Positions 1 to 9,626 of a DNA stretch of 64,000 nt are shown one piece after another. Under the pieces are notes generated by a model. It was not told where the DNA came from. It did no database searches and saw only the letters and a program-made list of their open reading frames with translations. The stretch comes from Erythrobacter sp. YJ-T3-07 (lineage in GTDB: Bacteria > Pseudomonadota > Alphaproteobacteria > Sphingomonadales > Sphingomonadaceae). Location: NCBI RefSeq assembly GCF_015999305.1, contig NZ_JAEAGP010000001.1, positions 1-64,000 on the forward strand, written 5' to 3'. The translations under genes and the position numbers were made by a program. Position 1 is the stretch's first letter, and every line of letters starts with the position of its first letter.

Positions 1-2232
1 CTTGAGAAGAGCAATCAGCACGGCCTCGTCATACGGTTCTTCCACCGGCAGAATCACCGGCTCGCCAAGATCAAGTTGCGGGAACCGGGTTGCGAACAGG
101 CCGAAGTCGCGCCGGCCGACCTGTTCGATGCCATAGGCCGGCGGCGGGGAATAGTGGGTGTTCGTCGTGCCCGCGCGTCGATGGGCCGGGCACCCGCCGC
201 ACGCCCGCGACACGATGACCGATCGGCCGGGCCCATTGCTGCGATAGAGGTGATCGAGCAGCGACGAGACTTCGACCGAGCCGCCAAGCAGTTTCTCGAG
301 CAGGCCGCGATTTTCCGTCGCCGCATCGAACGAACGCTGGCGCTCCTGGCCGATCAGTGCCTCGAACCGGTCTTTGCTCAGATGCCCGAACTCGGCCATG
401 CCAACGACTGCGCGCTGGAAATATTCCGACCAATATTCGTCATTGCGAAGCTCGAAGTCCGAGGTCGTCTCCGCTTCCTGCTGCGCGATCTTCGATGGGG
501 GCTGGGATTCGAGTTCGAGCATTCCGGCGCGCGCCATCAAGATGAGCGTGCGCATATTCCACGACTCGTTATAGTCGGATTGCTGCTTCAAGCGCGGTGG
601 TACGACCGCGAGATCGACTTCGAGCAACTGACCGATCCCGTCACGCTGCTCGCTACTGCCATACATGGTCGACCAGCGCTCGAAGGCGAGATCGTCGCTG
701 ATCAGCGCCGGCGAGGCGATCTGGTTGGCAGTCTCCTGGTCTTCGCGCGAGTAGATCAGGAAGGAGGCGGAGGGGCAGCCATCGCGACCGCCTCGGCCAA
801 CTTCCTGATAGAAGCGGTCGAGCGTCTCGGGGACAGCCGCGTGGACAACGGTTCGTACGTCGCGCTTGTCGATCCCGACCCCGAATGCGGAGGTGGCGAC
901 GATGCCATCGAGCTTGTTGTCCGACCATTGATCGATGATGCGCAAGCGATCGCGCGTGGGCGTCTCGCCGTGGAAACAGTCGACGCGATCATAGCCCGCC
1001 TTGCGCAGCATCTTGATCCAGCGCTTCGCGTCGCTGCGCTTCGTCACATAGAGGATGAAGGGCCGCGGTGCATGACGCAGGATTTCGAGGACCTTACGAT
1101 CTTTCGCCTCCGGATCGTCCTCGCGGTGTATCCAATATTGGGGCTCGGGCCGCAGGTGGATCGAGGCGACTATCTGGACGGTGCGGGTCGGGCCAAACAA
1201 CGCGTCGATGGTCGCCAGCGTGTCGGGCGTCATCGTCGCTGACATCAGCACGGTCCGGAAGGGGGCGACGGGCGGGCATGCCGCGAGAAATCCGCGCCGA
1301 ACGCCCGCAAGCATCTGGAACGCCGGACGGAAGCCGTCGCCCCACTGGCTCACCAGATGGGCTTCGTCGATGATGAGGTAGGCGAGCAATCCTGTCCGCG
1401 CCGCATCGTAGAGCGCGGGGAGCAAGGCGCCCGTCGCGGCTTCGGGCGAGCAATAGAGAATGCCTTGCCGGCCTTCGCGGATCGCCGCCTTGATCGCCGT
1501 GCGGTCCTCGTCATTGATCCCTGAATGCCAGGCGAGCGGCGGGACTTCGCGGCGCGGAAAGCGGCGTTTGAGCATCTGCCGCATCTGCCGTGCCTGGTCG
1601 AGCACGAGCGCGGTCGTCGGCACAATACACAGCGACAAACCACCCTCGAGTCCGCGCGCGAGCACGGGCGCCTGGGCCACGAAGCTCTTGCCCGAACCCG
1701 TCGGCAGAGCAACGATCAGCGTCTCGCCGGGCGGTAGCAGGAACGCGCTGCGCACCGCTTCACGCTGCCCCGGCGACACATAAGCCTCAAAACCGCTCGC
1801 TTCGCCGAGGAACGGGTCGATTGGTCGCTGCCAGTCGAGCCGAATATTCTGCTCCGCGAAGATGTCTTCGAAAACCGGATTGTCGCTGTCATCCAGCCAC
1901 GCCGCGCGCCAGGGCCGAGCTTCGATCAGGACATGGCCGTTCGCTTCACTATGCGCCCGCACGCCGCAAGACGCCCACGCCGCGCGATCCGGCCAGCCCG
2001 CGCGCGACGGCACGCGCAATTGCGCCGGCTGCCCGGCGCGCAGCGACTGGCGGCGAAGCACATGCCGGAAAAGCGCCATCGCATCGAGCATGCTCGGCAG
2101 CCGCCCGCTTGGTTGCGGCGCATTTAGGATCTGAACGAGCCGATCGAACAGGCCGTCGTCGGTCGTTCCGCCGCCATCTCCGGTTGGATCGAGCACAAGG
2201 TCCTGAAGGGCGCCGAAATCAAAGTCGGGCAT
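1..2232 (-). CDS. dpdF: DpdF-like RecQ-family ATP-dependent helicase, C-terminus cut by window edge
   Basis: The minus-strand frame stays open for 744 codons from ATG 2232 to the window edge, so the C-terminus is missing. Translation shows an unfamiliar N-terminus of about 150 residues, then a superfamily 2 core: Walker A LPTGSGKS near residue 180, DEAH (IIDEAH) near 290, an SAT motif near 335 and an arginine-finger motif VGRGGRDG near 480, as in RecQ. A Cys-rich patch, SRACGGCPAHR, near 680 may bind zinc. The ATG overlaps the dpdE stop as TGATG, implying coupled translation. In dpd clusters this helicase is linked to the restriction-like activity. The assignment rests on the RecQ motifs plus position beside dpdE and dpdA; another DNA-repair helicase is less likely. 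Confidence 0.8.
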   Translation of the reverse strand, partial: MPDFDFGALQDLVLDPTGDGGGTTDDGLFDRLVQILNAPQPSGRLPSMLDAMALFRHVLRRQSLRAGQPAQLRVPSRAGWPDRAAWASCGVRAHSEANGHVLIEARPWRAAWLDDSDNPVFEDIFAEQNIRLDWQRPIDPFLGEASGFEAYVSPGQREAVRSAFLLPPGETLIVALPTGSGKSFVAQAPVLARGLEGGLSLCIVPTTALVLDQARQMRQMLKRRFPRREVPPLAWHSGINDEDRTAIKAAIREGRQGILYCSPEAATGALLPALYDAARTGLLAYLIIDEAHLVSQWGDGFRPAFQMLAGVRRGFLAACPPVAPFRTVLMSATMTPDTLATIDALFGPTRTVQIVASIHLRPEPQYWIHREDDPEAKDRKVLEILRHAPRPFILYVTKRSDAKRWIKMLRKAGYDRVDCFHGETPTRDRLRIIDQWSDNKLDGIVATSAFGVGIDKRDVRTVVHAAVPETLDRFYQEVGRGGRDGCPSASFLIYSREDQETANQIASPALISDDLAFERWSTMYGSSEQRDGIGQLLEVDLAVVPPRLKQQSDYNESWNMRTLILMARAGMLELESQPPSKIAQQEAETTSDFELRNDEYWSEYFQRAVVGMAEFGHLSKDRFEALIGQERQRSFDAATENRGLLEKLLGGSVEVSSLLDHLYRSNGPGRSVIVSRACGGCPAHRRAGTTNTHYSPPPAYGIEQVGRRDFGLFATRFPQLDLGEPVILPVEEPYDEAVLIALLK

Positions 2233-5200
2233 CAAGCACCGCCCGACACGCGATCGGTCACAACCCGACTCGCCGAGAGGAAGACAGCGCCGACCGTGTC
2301 GACCCGTACGCTCGGCATTCGGATGCCCTCTCTCAATGCGACTGCGAGCCGCTCCTCGAACGCGAGGTCACTGTCGCCCTCGGCGTCGCCACCGGCGCGC
2401 GCTCGCGCACGCAATTGTCCGATCCTCCCGAGATCGACCCGGAGCGCACGCTGCTCGGCCTTGGCGAGGCTGTCGACCAGATCCGGATCGCCGCGCAGTG
2501 CAGCTTCGGCAGTGAGGCGGGCCTTCCCGCACAAATCCGACCAAAAGCCGAGTTCTGGGAGGCCTAACTGGAGCACGCGCTGCCAGCGCCGGGTGTTGAG
2601 ATTGAGATCCAGCGCTCCGCCCTGACCTGGCTCGACCGCATAGGGCCGTGCGAGCCGGGACAGCAGCGCCTCATCGGTCACGGGCGCCAGTTCGCGATCC
2701 AGCCATAACGAGCGATGGAAGGGCGGCAGCGCCATGTCGCCGCGGCGCCGGATCGCGGCGCTCGCCGCGCTGGTCTCGCACCCATATTCGCACAAAGCAT
2801 TCATCGCCCTGGTGACATCCGCCTCGAGCACGAAGTCGAACCGGAAGTAGATGTCGGCGACCGGATCGCCGACATCTACTTCCGGTGCAAAGCGCCACAT
2901 CGCAAACGAGCGACCGCGATCGTCTGCCTCGGTGAGCGCAGTCATTCCGCTCATCATCGCATCACCATAGCGCAGCAGGCCTACGCCGCTTGCGCGTGCG
3001 GCGCGGCCGAGCGCGGTCCGGCGTCGGAACGTGTAGGGGATGGTCCTGATCGACCGGCCACCGCGCGCATTGACACCAAGGTCGAGCGCGTCCCCACAAT
3101 GCGCCATGAAGACGGGCAACGGAATCAGCGTGTGCCGGTTCGACGTCGAATAGACGTAGCGGAACGGTGGCGAGGGTCCGTCGCTCGCGCCCTGCGCATC
3201 GACGCGCCCGAACTGCAGCATCTGCTCGAGCCAGAGCGCGGTGTCGCTGGCCAGCGCCTGCCAGTCCTCGTCGACATCGGAAAGCTCGTCGACGAGATCG
3301 GTGGGTGGCGCCCCAAGCGCGTCGAGCGCATCCTGCTGGTCGATCGCCTTAATTTCGCGCTCGATTAAGCCTTGCTCGCCGACGCTGGCGTTGGTCAGGT
3401 CGACGAGCGCTTCGGCGCCATCGGTGAATAAGGCGCGCGCGATCCCGCGCACCGTCTGCTCGATCAGATATTGCAGGCTCGCGACCGAGCGATCGAAGAC
3501 CTTGAGAGCTGAGTCTACATAGGTGACCCAGGCGATCTCCAGCGGATCATCCTCGCATGCGAGCACGAGCGAGCGCACGGCTTCACCCGATCCGTAGCGA
3601 TCGGCGCGCCCTAGCCGCTGTTCGATACGATTGGGATTGAACGGCAGATCGTAGTGCACGACGACCTTCTTACCGCCCTGAAGATTGAGTCCCTCTTCGG
3701 CCCGCCGATCGCAGACCAGCACCGGATGATCAGCGCCATCGCGAAACGCCATCCAATCCGCATCGTCCGGATCGTGTCGGTGGACGACGATACCGTGGTG
3801 CTCTGCGATCCGCTTCGCCAGCATATCGGCGGTCTTGGCGTCTGAGCAGAAAATGACGCACTGCGCCTTGGCGTGCAGCAAGGGTCGCAGCGCCTCAATG
3901 AGCGCGTTGGCACGATCCTCGAACAGGCCGGTTCGGCCAAGACATCGGCTGATCGAAGCGAACCGGTCGATTTCGCCGATCATCGCCGTCTGCCGCGCGA
4001 GGAAACCGATCATGCCGGCGCCCGAACCCGGATATTGCGATGCGCGGTCGAGCACCTGCCAGAACGCGCGCACGCGATCCGTCCAGAGTTGCTCAGACCC
4101 GGCCGTATCGAGCTTCAGCGCCTCGCCAAAGCGCCAGTCGTCGATCGCAGCCGTGAGCGCTGCCCGATCGCTGCTGCGGTAGCGGACGATCTCGGCGCCC
4201 GACCGCTCGGGTGTGAGCCCGCGGATGCTCCGCCGGCGATGGCGCAGGATGCGGCGATGCAGCCGGTAGACTTCGCTCAGATGGGCATGAAGGCGGCCGA
4301 TGGCTTCGACGAGCGCGGGATCACCTTCCTCCGGCATTGTCTCGACGACCGCGCGCAGCGCCGTGGCATGCTGTTGAAGCAGTTCATCGTTCGGGAAAAG
4401 GGCCGCGAGTTGGTCGATCGTATAATCGAGATAGAGGGCATTCTCCGGCGTCAGGCCGGCCACGATTTCGGCCAGCGCCTGCCGCCCTTCGACCTTGCGC
4501 CGGAATGCCGCCTCGCCATCCAGCGGATAGGTGCCGGGATCAAGGAGATGCAGCATCTCGAGGAAACCGCGCTCGTTATGGAGCGCCGGTGTCGCGGACA
4601 GCAGCAACACCCGTTCGATCGCTGGCGCGGCACGCGCGATCTCCGTGTAAACTCCCTCGGTCCCGCCTAGGCTGCGCTCGATCAGGTGATGGGCCTCGTC
4701 GATCACGAGCATCGTCGTCTCAGGCAGGATCCCGCGGATGCGATCGCCATCGTCGAGGGCGACGACATGGATGAGGCGGTCGAGGCTGCGCCCGAGAAAG
4801 AATTTGCCCACCAACTCGTTGCGCCACTGGCTCACAAGCGCCTTGGGGACCAGCACGAGGATCGTGCACTGATGCTGCGCATCGAGCACGCACTGGCGGA
4901 TCAGCACGCCCGCTTCAATCGTCTTGCCGAGGCCCACCTCGTCGGCCAGCAAGTAGCGCTGGACCGGATCCTGCAGGATGCGACGTACAACTTCGATCTG
5001 ATGCGCCTCGAGTTCCACCGCGCAGGCGAGCAGCGCTGACATCCCCATCGATGCGGCGCGCTGGCGCATCTGCGAGCGGACAAAGGCACTGCGAGCATCC
5101 GAAAAGCGCGGGCTCTCGTTGATCCGGTTGGCCAGAAATGGCGTCGGGTCACTGATTGGCGAGGCCCAGCGCACGAACACCGCATCGGACTTGAGATGCT

Positions 5201-5495
5201 TGGTCTTGCTGTTGGGAAACTGGATGAGTTGGCTGTCACCGTGGTCGTCGAGCAGTCGGCCGATTTCCCAGACCCCGGCCGTTTCGTCGAAATGATAGAC
5301 GCGCGTCTGCTCGGCGATGGTCACCCGCTCGAGGAACTCGTCATCGATCTCATGGACGACGGGGTCGGACGTGGGCGAATCGAAATAGGCAACCGAACAG
5401 ACAGCGCCCTGCCGATCGACCTGCTTTCCAATACCTAGCGACGCATATTGGCCCCCGGCCGCCCGAACGAACACTGATCCCCCCACTTCTTTCAT
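2232..5495 (-). CDS. dpdE: DpdE, SNF2/RapA-like helicase of the dpd cluster
   Basis: A 1087-residue superfamily 2 ATPase. An N-terminal beta-rich region of about 140 residues precedes Walker A (DEVGLGKT, about 185-192), DEAH (about 266-269), an LLLSATP motif near 300, and a C-terminal helicase lobe with a GLNLQ motif and RIEQRLGRADR. The SNF2/RapA-like order matches DpdE, which in the Salmonella Montevideo cluster is needed for the restriction-like phenotype rather than base insertion. About 300 residues at the C-terminus match no domain I recognise. ATG 5495 has AGAGG almost adjacent; an in-frame GTG at 5474 preceded by GGGGGG is an alternative start. It lies 41 bases after queC and overlaps the dpdF start. 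Confidence 0.85.
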   Translation of the reverse strand: MKEVGGSVFVRAAGGQYASLGIGKQVDRQGAVCSVAYFDSPTSDPVVHEIDDEFLERVTIAEQTRVYHFDETAGVWEIGRLLDDHGDSQLIQFPNSKTKHLKSDAVFVRWASPISDPTPFLANRINESPRFSDARSAFVRSQMRQRAASMGMSALLACAVELEAHQIEVVRRILQDPVQRYLLADEVGLGKTIEAGVLIRQCVLDAQHQCTILVLVPKALVSQWRNELVGKFFLGRSLDRLIHVVALDDGDRIRGILPETTMLVIDEAHHLIERSLGGTEGVYTEIARAAPAIERVLLLSATPALHNERGFLEMLHLLDPGTYPLDGEAAFRRKVEGRQALAEIVAGLTPENALYLDYTIDQLAALFPNDELLQQHATALRAVVETMPEEGDPALVEAIGRLHAHLSEVYRLHRRILRHRRRSIRGLTPERSGAEIVRYRSSDRAALTAAIDDWRFGEALKLDTAGSEQLWTDRVRAFWQVLDRASQYPGSGAGMIGFLARQTAMIGEIDRFASISRCLGRTGLFEDRANALIEALRPLLHAKAQCVIFCSDAKTADMLAKRIAEHHGIVVHRHDPDDADWMAFRDGADHPVLVCDRRAEEGLNLQGGKKVVVHYDLPFNPNRIEQRLGRADRYGSGEAVRSLVLACEDDPLEIAWVTYVDSALKVFDRSVASLQYLIEQTVRGIARALFTDGAEALVDLTNASVGEQGLIEREIKAIDQQDALDALGAPPTDLVDELSDVDEDWQALASDTALWLEQMLQFGRVDAQGASDGPSPPFRYVYSTSNRHTLIPLPVFMAHCGDALDLGVNARGGRSIRTIPYTFRRRTALGRAARASGVGLLRYGDAMMSGMTALTEADDRGRSFAMWRFAPEVDVGDPVADIYFRFDFVLEADVTRAMNALCEYGCETSAASAAIRRRGDMALPPFHRSLWLDRELAPVTDEALLSRLARPYAVEPGQGGALDLNLNTRRWQRVLQLGLPELGFWSDLCGKARLTAEAALRGDPDLVDSLAKAEQRALRVDLGRIGQLRARARAGGDAEGDSDLAFEERLAVALREGIRMPSVRVDTVGAVFLSASRVVTDRVSGGA

Positions 5496-5536
5496 CCTCT
5501 TATATCATGGATGGCGCAATTTCTCCGGTGCCATGA

Positions 5537-6244
5537 TCAGTGTGCAGCCAAAACGTAGCTTTCCCAACCCTTCGATCGCAACTCGCAAGCCGGGCAGTCG
5601 CCACAACCGTATCCCCAGTTATGCAGCCGGTCATGCTCGCCACGATAACAGCTGTGTGTCCCCGTCCGGATCAACTCGACCAAGGCCAGCCCGCCCAGAT
5701 CCTGAGCCAGCGCCCAGGTCTGCACCTTGTCGAGCCACATCAATGGGGTGTGGAGGACACTGCGGCTACCCATCCCGAGATTGAGGGTCACCTGCAGCGA
5801 CTTGAGCGTATCGTCGCGGCAATCGGGGTAGCCGGAGTAATCGGTCTCGCACATGCCGCCGACCAGATGATGCAGCACGCGGCGAGAGGCGAGCGCCGCG
5901 GCCAATGTGAAGAACAAAAGATTGCGGCCGGGCACGAAGGTGTTGGGCAGACCGTCTTCGCGCAGCGCGATCTCGGCGTTCCGGGTGAGCGCGGTCTCGC
6001 TGACCTGGCCGAGCACCGACAGATCGAGCAGATGATCGGGCCCCAGGCGATCGAACCATCGCGGATGAATCTCGGTCACCCGTGCGCGAAAGTCCGCCCG
6101 GCATTCGAGTTCGACCCGGTGGCGCTGCCCATAATCAAAGCCGACCGTCTCGACCGTCTCGAAGTGGTCGAGCGCCCATGCTAGGCAGGTCGCGCTGTCC
6201 TGCCCGCCGGAGAAGAGAACGAGGGCGCCGTTCCCCCGGCTCAT
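5537..6244 (-). CDS. queC: 7-cyano-7-deazaguanine synthase QueC
   Basis: QueC converts 7-carboxy-7-deazaguanine to preQ0 with ATP and ammonia. The P-loop pyrophosphatase motif SGGQDS lies about 10-15 residues from the start, and the C-terminus has the zinc cysteines (a Cys upstream, then CGDCPAC). Length, 235 residues, is normal for the family. I chose ATG 6244 because it makes an ATGA overlap with the queD stop; a start seven codons upstream is possible. Sitting in one operon with queD, queE and dpdA, this copy probably supplies preQ0 for DNA modification. Queuosine synthesis elsewhere in the genome could share it. Base composition resembles its dpd neighbours. Confidence 0.93.
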   Translation of the reverse strand: MSRGNGALVLFSGGQDSATCLAWALDHFETVETVGFDYGQRHRVELECRADFRARVTEIHPRWFDRLGPDHLLDLSVLGQVSETALTRNAEIALREDGLPNTFVPGRNLLFFTLAAALASRRVLHHLVGGMCETDYSGYPDCRDDTLKSLQVTLNLGMGSRSVLHTPLMWLDKVQTWALAQDLGGLALVELIRTGTHSCYRGEHDRLHNWGYGCGDCPACELRSKGWESYVLAAH

Positions 6245-6615
6245 GCCGAGGCCCCTTCGCCCCAATAGGAACAGGCTTCGCCGCTGCTGTCGCGATAGAC
6301 GCAGACCTTGTGCAAATTGCCGACCGCCGGTTGCAGCCGATCCCAGATCCAGCGGCTGAGATTTTCCATCGTGGCGGGCCCGAGGTCGTTGATCTCGTCG
6401 AGGAAGCGGTGGTCCAGCGCATTGCGGGCATCTTCCATCGACCGCTCGAGCAGGCCGAGATCGACGATCATCCCGGTCGCAGGATCGGGCCGCCCGCGCA
6501 CGGTGACATCAGCGCGGTAGCTATGGCCATGGATGCGGCGGCTCGATTCGGTGTCGATCGACCGCTCCAGCGTGTGGGCGGCATCGAAGCGAAATTGCTT
6601 GCTGAGCTCGAACAT
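6241..6615 (-). CDS. queD: 6-carboxytetrahydropterin synthase QueD, Cys-to-Ser variant
   Basis: A PTPS-family protein of 124 residues that should form 6-carboxy-5,6,7,8-tetrahydropterin from dihydroneopterin triphosphate, the second step to preQ0. The zinc histidines are present (FDAAH and IHGHSY), as are LDHRFL and the C-terminal YWGEG. The residue four before HGH is Ser in SSRRIHGH; E. coli QueD has its catalytic Cys27 there (CGRLHGH). The nearest upstream acid is a Glu six before HGH. The enzyme may use a shifted or altered general base, have reduced activity, or do related chemistry. ATG 6615 overlaps the queE stop (TGATG) and its own stop overlaps queC (ATGA). Confidence 0.88.
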   Translation of the reverse strand: MFELSKQFRFDAAHTLERSIDTESSRRIHGHSYRADVTVRGRPDPATGMIVDLGLLERSMEDARNALDHRFLDEINDLGPATMENLSRWIWDRLQPAVGNLHKVCVYRDSSGEACSYWGEGASA

Positions 6616-7247
6616 CAGCGGATTCCGATCATCTTGTGCGACTGGAGCGACAGGCGCCAGCGCGGGTTATCGGTACAATAGGTGATCGCCGCCTCGAGAT
6701 TGGCGGCGGCGGTCGGCGAATCCATTGGCTGCAGGAAGAAATGCTCGAAGGCGAGATGCTCGAAACGCTCGGGCGGGGCCTTCTCCTGCGGATAGACGAG
6801 CTTGAGTTCATTGCCCGCGAGCAGCACCAACTCAGCGTCGGCCTTGGGGCTGACGCAGATCCAATCGAGCCCTCGCGGCGCGAGTTGCGTGCCATTGGTC
6901 TCGATGGCGATCGAGAAACTGCGCGCGCGCAACGCGTCAACCAGATCCTGGTCGACCTGGAGCAGCGGCTCTCCGCCAGTCAGCACGACATAGCGATTGG
7001 GCTGAGCGCCAGCCCATTCGGCCTCGATCGCGTCGGCCAGAGCATGGGCGTCGGCGAAGCGGCCGCCGCCGCCGCCGTCCATTCCTACAAAGTCGGTATC
7101 GCAGAACGTGCAGACCGATGTTGCGCGGTCGCCCTCGCGTCCCGACCACAGATTGCAGCCAGCGAACCGGCAGAACACCGCGGCACGGCCCATCTGGGCG
7201 CCTTCGCCCTGCAGCGTCTTGAAGATCTCCTTGACCGCGTAGCTCAT
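6615..7247 (-). CDS. queE: 7-carboxy-7-deazaguanine synthase QueE (radical SAM)
   Basis: A radical-SAM enzyme that ring-contracts carboxytetrahydropterin to 7-carboxy-7-deazaguanine. The N-terminus reads FKTLQGEG, typical of QueE. Cluster cysteines follow a C-X14-C-X2-C spacing (CNLW, then CTFC), a known QueE variant of the canonical CX3CX2C. A GGEPLLQ motif lies mid-protein and ETNGT follows. Length is 210 residues. ATG 7247 overlaps the stop of the upstream DpdB-like gene as ATGA, so translation is coupled. With QueD and QueC it completes preQ0 synthesis apart from GTP cyclohydrolase I, which is not in this window. Confidence 0.93.
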   Translation of the reverse strand: MSYAVKEIFKTLQGEGAQMGRAAVFCRFAGCNLWSGREGDRATSVCTFCDTDFVGMDGGGGGRFADAHALADAIEAEWAGAQPNRYVVLTGGEPLLQVDQDLVDALRARSFSIAIETNGTQLAPRGLDWICVSPKADAELVLLAGNELKLVYPQEKAPPERFEHLAFEHFFLQPMDSPTAAANLEAAITYCTDNPRWRLSLQSHKMIGIR

Positions 7248-8350
7248 GATGGACCGACTGTCGGCTGACGCAGCGGCGCTGGCGCGCGCTTGGCCTTCTT
7301 GCGCAGGTCCGCCTTCAGAATGCCGACCAGATAATGTTTGAGCAGCGCGACATCGCGGTTGACGTTCTGCAAGCCGTTCCACCGCCGGATCTCGCCGTCC
7401 ATATGCCACTCGCCCGCGGTCCAGGCGGTCTTGTCCTTGAGGCACTCCATGCCGCTTCTGAAGTCCTCGACCGTCCGCGCGTCACCGCGTTCGGCGAGCA
7501 CCTCCATGACATCGCCCATCGCCTGGATGCCGGCGCCGTGCAGCAGGCGCGACGTGTGGGGCTTCTGGCCATGCCACGCCTCTGGCCAGACCTTCTTCAC
7601 CGCCTCGAAGAAATTGGACATCAGCCGAACGCAGCGTTCTTCACCTTTCGCGCCTCGGATCAGCTCGCGCATGACACCGTTGCTGAGCGACTCCATGATA
7701 ATCTTCTGCATGACCGTGTCGGCGATGATGCCCTCGGGACAGGTATGCTGCTTAATGTAGCCCTTGAGCGCGGTGTTCTCGAAGTTAAGCCGAGCGGTCA
7801 GATCAGAGGCGACGGAACGCCGACTGAGCCGCGGCGGCAGATTGTCGACCGTCGGCAGCAGCTCGTAGATCAGCGACTTGGGCAGCGGCTTGGTGTTGTT
7901 GATCAGCACGAACTGCCGGCGAAGTTCCACCTCGTCGCGACAGATCAGCGCCGAGACAAAGATCTGAAAGTCGCGGTCGAGGTCGGCGAGCGCCGACAGG
8001 CGCTGCTGGCCGTCCACCACGAGCCCCGGAACGCCGCTGCTCATGTCGATCGCCAATTGCACGGCGCCGTTGCCAAGGTCCTCGACGGTGACGCGGTCGG
8101 TGAAGGCGACAACGATCGGGTTAGGGAGCACCGCGTCAGGCTTTTCGAGATAGTCGCGGATCTCGCGGATATGAGCGGCCACCTGCGGCCGCTGGAACCC
8201 GCTGAGTTCGCCCTGCGCGTCGCGCCCAATCCGGTCGATCGCCGCAAAGCGCAGCACGTCCGCAGCTTTCGCCGCGAAGCTGAGCACGGTGTGCTCACTG
8301 CTCTGCTGCGCACAGACGGCGAGGTAGGTCATCACTTGGTTCAACGGCAC
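7244..8350 (-). CDS. DpdB-like DGQQR-domain protein, paralog downstream of dpdA
   Basis: A 368-residue ParB/DndB-like protein with the family signature VVDGQQR near residue 113, then QFVLINNTKPLP, the pattern shared by DGQHR-domain proteins including DpdB. It is a paralog of the gene at 9623-10741: the same domain order, a matching NNTKPLP/NKAKPLP stretch, a LLHGAGI/LMHSAGI motif near residue 265 and a similar C-terminal TAWTAGEW/CAWTEGRW segment. Its start lies 56 bases inside dpdA; an in-frame ATG at 8332 would shorten that overlap. DpdB is needed with DpdA for preQ0 insertion in Salmonella. What a second copy does is unknown; a heteromer, a specificity subunit or an ATPase partner are all possible. 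Confidence 0.8.
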   Translation of the reverse strand: MPLNQVMTYLAVCAQQSSEHTVLSFAAKAADVLRFAAIDRIGRDAQGELSGFQRPQVAAHIREIRDYLEKPDAVLPNPIVVAFTDRVTVEDLGNGAVQLAIDMSSGVPGLVVDGQQRLSALADLDRDFQIFVSALICRDEVELRRQFVLINNTKPLPKSLIYELLPTVDNLPPRLSRRSVASDLTARLNFENTALKGYIKQHTCPEGIIADTVMQKIIMESLSNGVMRELIRGAKGEERCVRLMSNFFEAVKKVWPEAWHGQKPHTSRLLHGAGIQAMGDVMEVLAERGDARTVEDFRSGMECLKDKTAWTAGEWHMDGEIRRWNGLQNVNRDVALLKHYLVGILKADLRKKAKRAPAPLRQPTVGPS

Positions 8351-9626
8351 GCTTCAAATCCAGTCGTTCGATATGTTCTTGGTAGACCGCGAGATTGTGA
8401 ATCCCGCGGCGCTTATTGCGATTGCTCCCGCGAAAGATGATCACATCGATCGCGGCATCCTGGCAAATTTTGCAGGAGCATTGCTTCCACGGCCGCTCCG
8501 CCAAGGTCGTACGGTAGCGCTCGGCTAGACGCGCCAAAGAGGAGCTCGCGGCGCAGTCCTCATACGGCTTTTCCTCAACCAGCGGGGCGCTGTAGACAAG
8601 GACATTGTGGAGGGTTTCCTCGAGGTCCGCGGCGCCCCGATCAAATGCGCGCAGCGAGCCCAACGCAAGCGTCTCGAGCCGCACCAAATCCTCGGCCCGG
8701 AACACGCCTTTCTTGACCGCCCGCTGCAACTTGGGATTCTCGATCGCCTGCGGCACCCGGATCGAAGTGAAGTAGCGCAGCGCTAGCCCGTCGCCCGGAA
8801 GATAGTAGTTCTGCTTTGCGTCCTTGAACGCGCGGATCAGCGGCGAGGTCGTGTCGAAGCTGGAGATGTCGTAGCCATGGAAACTGTCGATATCGTCGGC
8901 CTTGGCGAAGCCGAGAATGTGAAGCCGGGTCGATGCCGGCACCGCGGCGCGGATCGCTTCCAGGCACAGCTTGATCTCGGGCGACTTGAGCGGAACCATG
9001 CCGCCGAGCGCCAAATAGTCATAGCCCATGGCGACCAGCCGGCGCGCCGCGTCCGCCATACTGCCGGGCGACCAACCCTGGATCACACCCAGCGGGGTGA
9101 ACCTCGCGTCCATCGCTTTCGCCTCGCGCAGGAAACCTTCGGCATTCTCCAGTGTGATGTCGAAGCGCTGCCGGGCGTCGGCCGATCCGCCGGCCAGGCC
9201 TGTGAGGCCGGGGTCGAAATCGAAGATGATGTGGTCGACCGATGCGCCGTGGGTGAAGCCGCATTCGTCGTAGAATCCGGCTATCTCGGCGGGCGTGTAG
9301 GGCGGCTTCTCGTCCTGAACATAGGTGAAGGCGCCACAGTCGCCGAAGATGTCGAGGTGCGCGAACTGCGGCTTGTCGAGTCGCAGGAACTTACGGACTC
9401 CGACGAGGTGAAAGCGGCGCGCCTGGCTAGCTGTATATTTGCCCTTCACGCGGTGATCGCCGACGATGCCCCGCGAGACGAGTACGCCGTCATAGGGCGC
9501 GTAACCCAAAACCTCGTGCGGGTACGCATCGTCCCAATAGGGCTGGCGCTCGGCCGGACTCCGGTCTGCGATGAAGTCGAAGTTCGGATCGACATAGTCG
9601 AGGCTGTCGGCGAAGATGAACTTCAT
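8295..9626 (-). CDS. dpdA: DpdA, tRNA-guanine-transglycosylase-like DNA base-exchange enzyme
   Basis: DpdA swaps guanine in DNA for preQ0. The 443-residue protein has a Tgt-type barrel: GDCGAF with Asp96 in the place of the Tgt pocket Asp, GGMVPL near 208-213 and SSFDTTSP with Asp258 in the place of the Tgt nucleophile. The zinc site is complete as C383-X-C385-X2-C388 plus His410. The N-terminus, starting MKFIFADS, and neighbours dpdB, dpdE and dpdF separate it from ordinary tRNA Tgt. I chose ATG 9626 because it overlaps the upstream stop as ATGA. The C-terminus overlaps the next gene by 38-56 bases, unusually long for this operon. Confidence 0.9.
   Translation of the reverse strand: MKFIFADSLDYVDPNFDFIADRSPAERQPYWDDAYPHEVLGYAPYDGVLVSRGIVGDHRVKGKYTASQARRFHLVGVRKFLRLDKPQFAHLDIFGDCGAFTYVQDEKPPYTPAEIAGFYDECGFTHGASVDHIIFDFDPGLTGLAGGSADARQRFDITLENAEGFLREAKAMDARFTPLGVIQGWSPGSMADAARRLVAMGYDYLALGGMVPLKSPEIKLCLEAIRAAVPASTRLHILGFAKADDIDSFHGYDISSFDTTSPLIRAFKDAKQNYYLPGDGLALRYFTSIRVPQAIENPKLQRAVKKGVFRAEDLVRLETLALGSLRAFDRGAADLEETLHNVLVYSAPLVEEKPYEDCAASSSLARLAERYRTTLAERPWKQCSCKICQDAAIDVIIFRGSNRNKRRGIHNLAVYQEHIERLDLKRAVEPSDDLPRRLCAAEQ

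Noticed and set aside
76..1242. A 388-codon plus-strand frame at the left end
   Set aside because: The minus-strand frame across the same bases has all RecQ helicase motifs; the plus frame has none.
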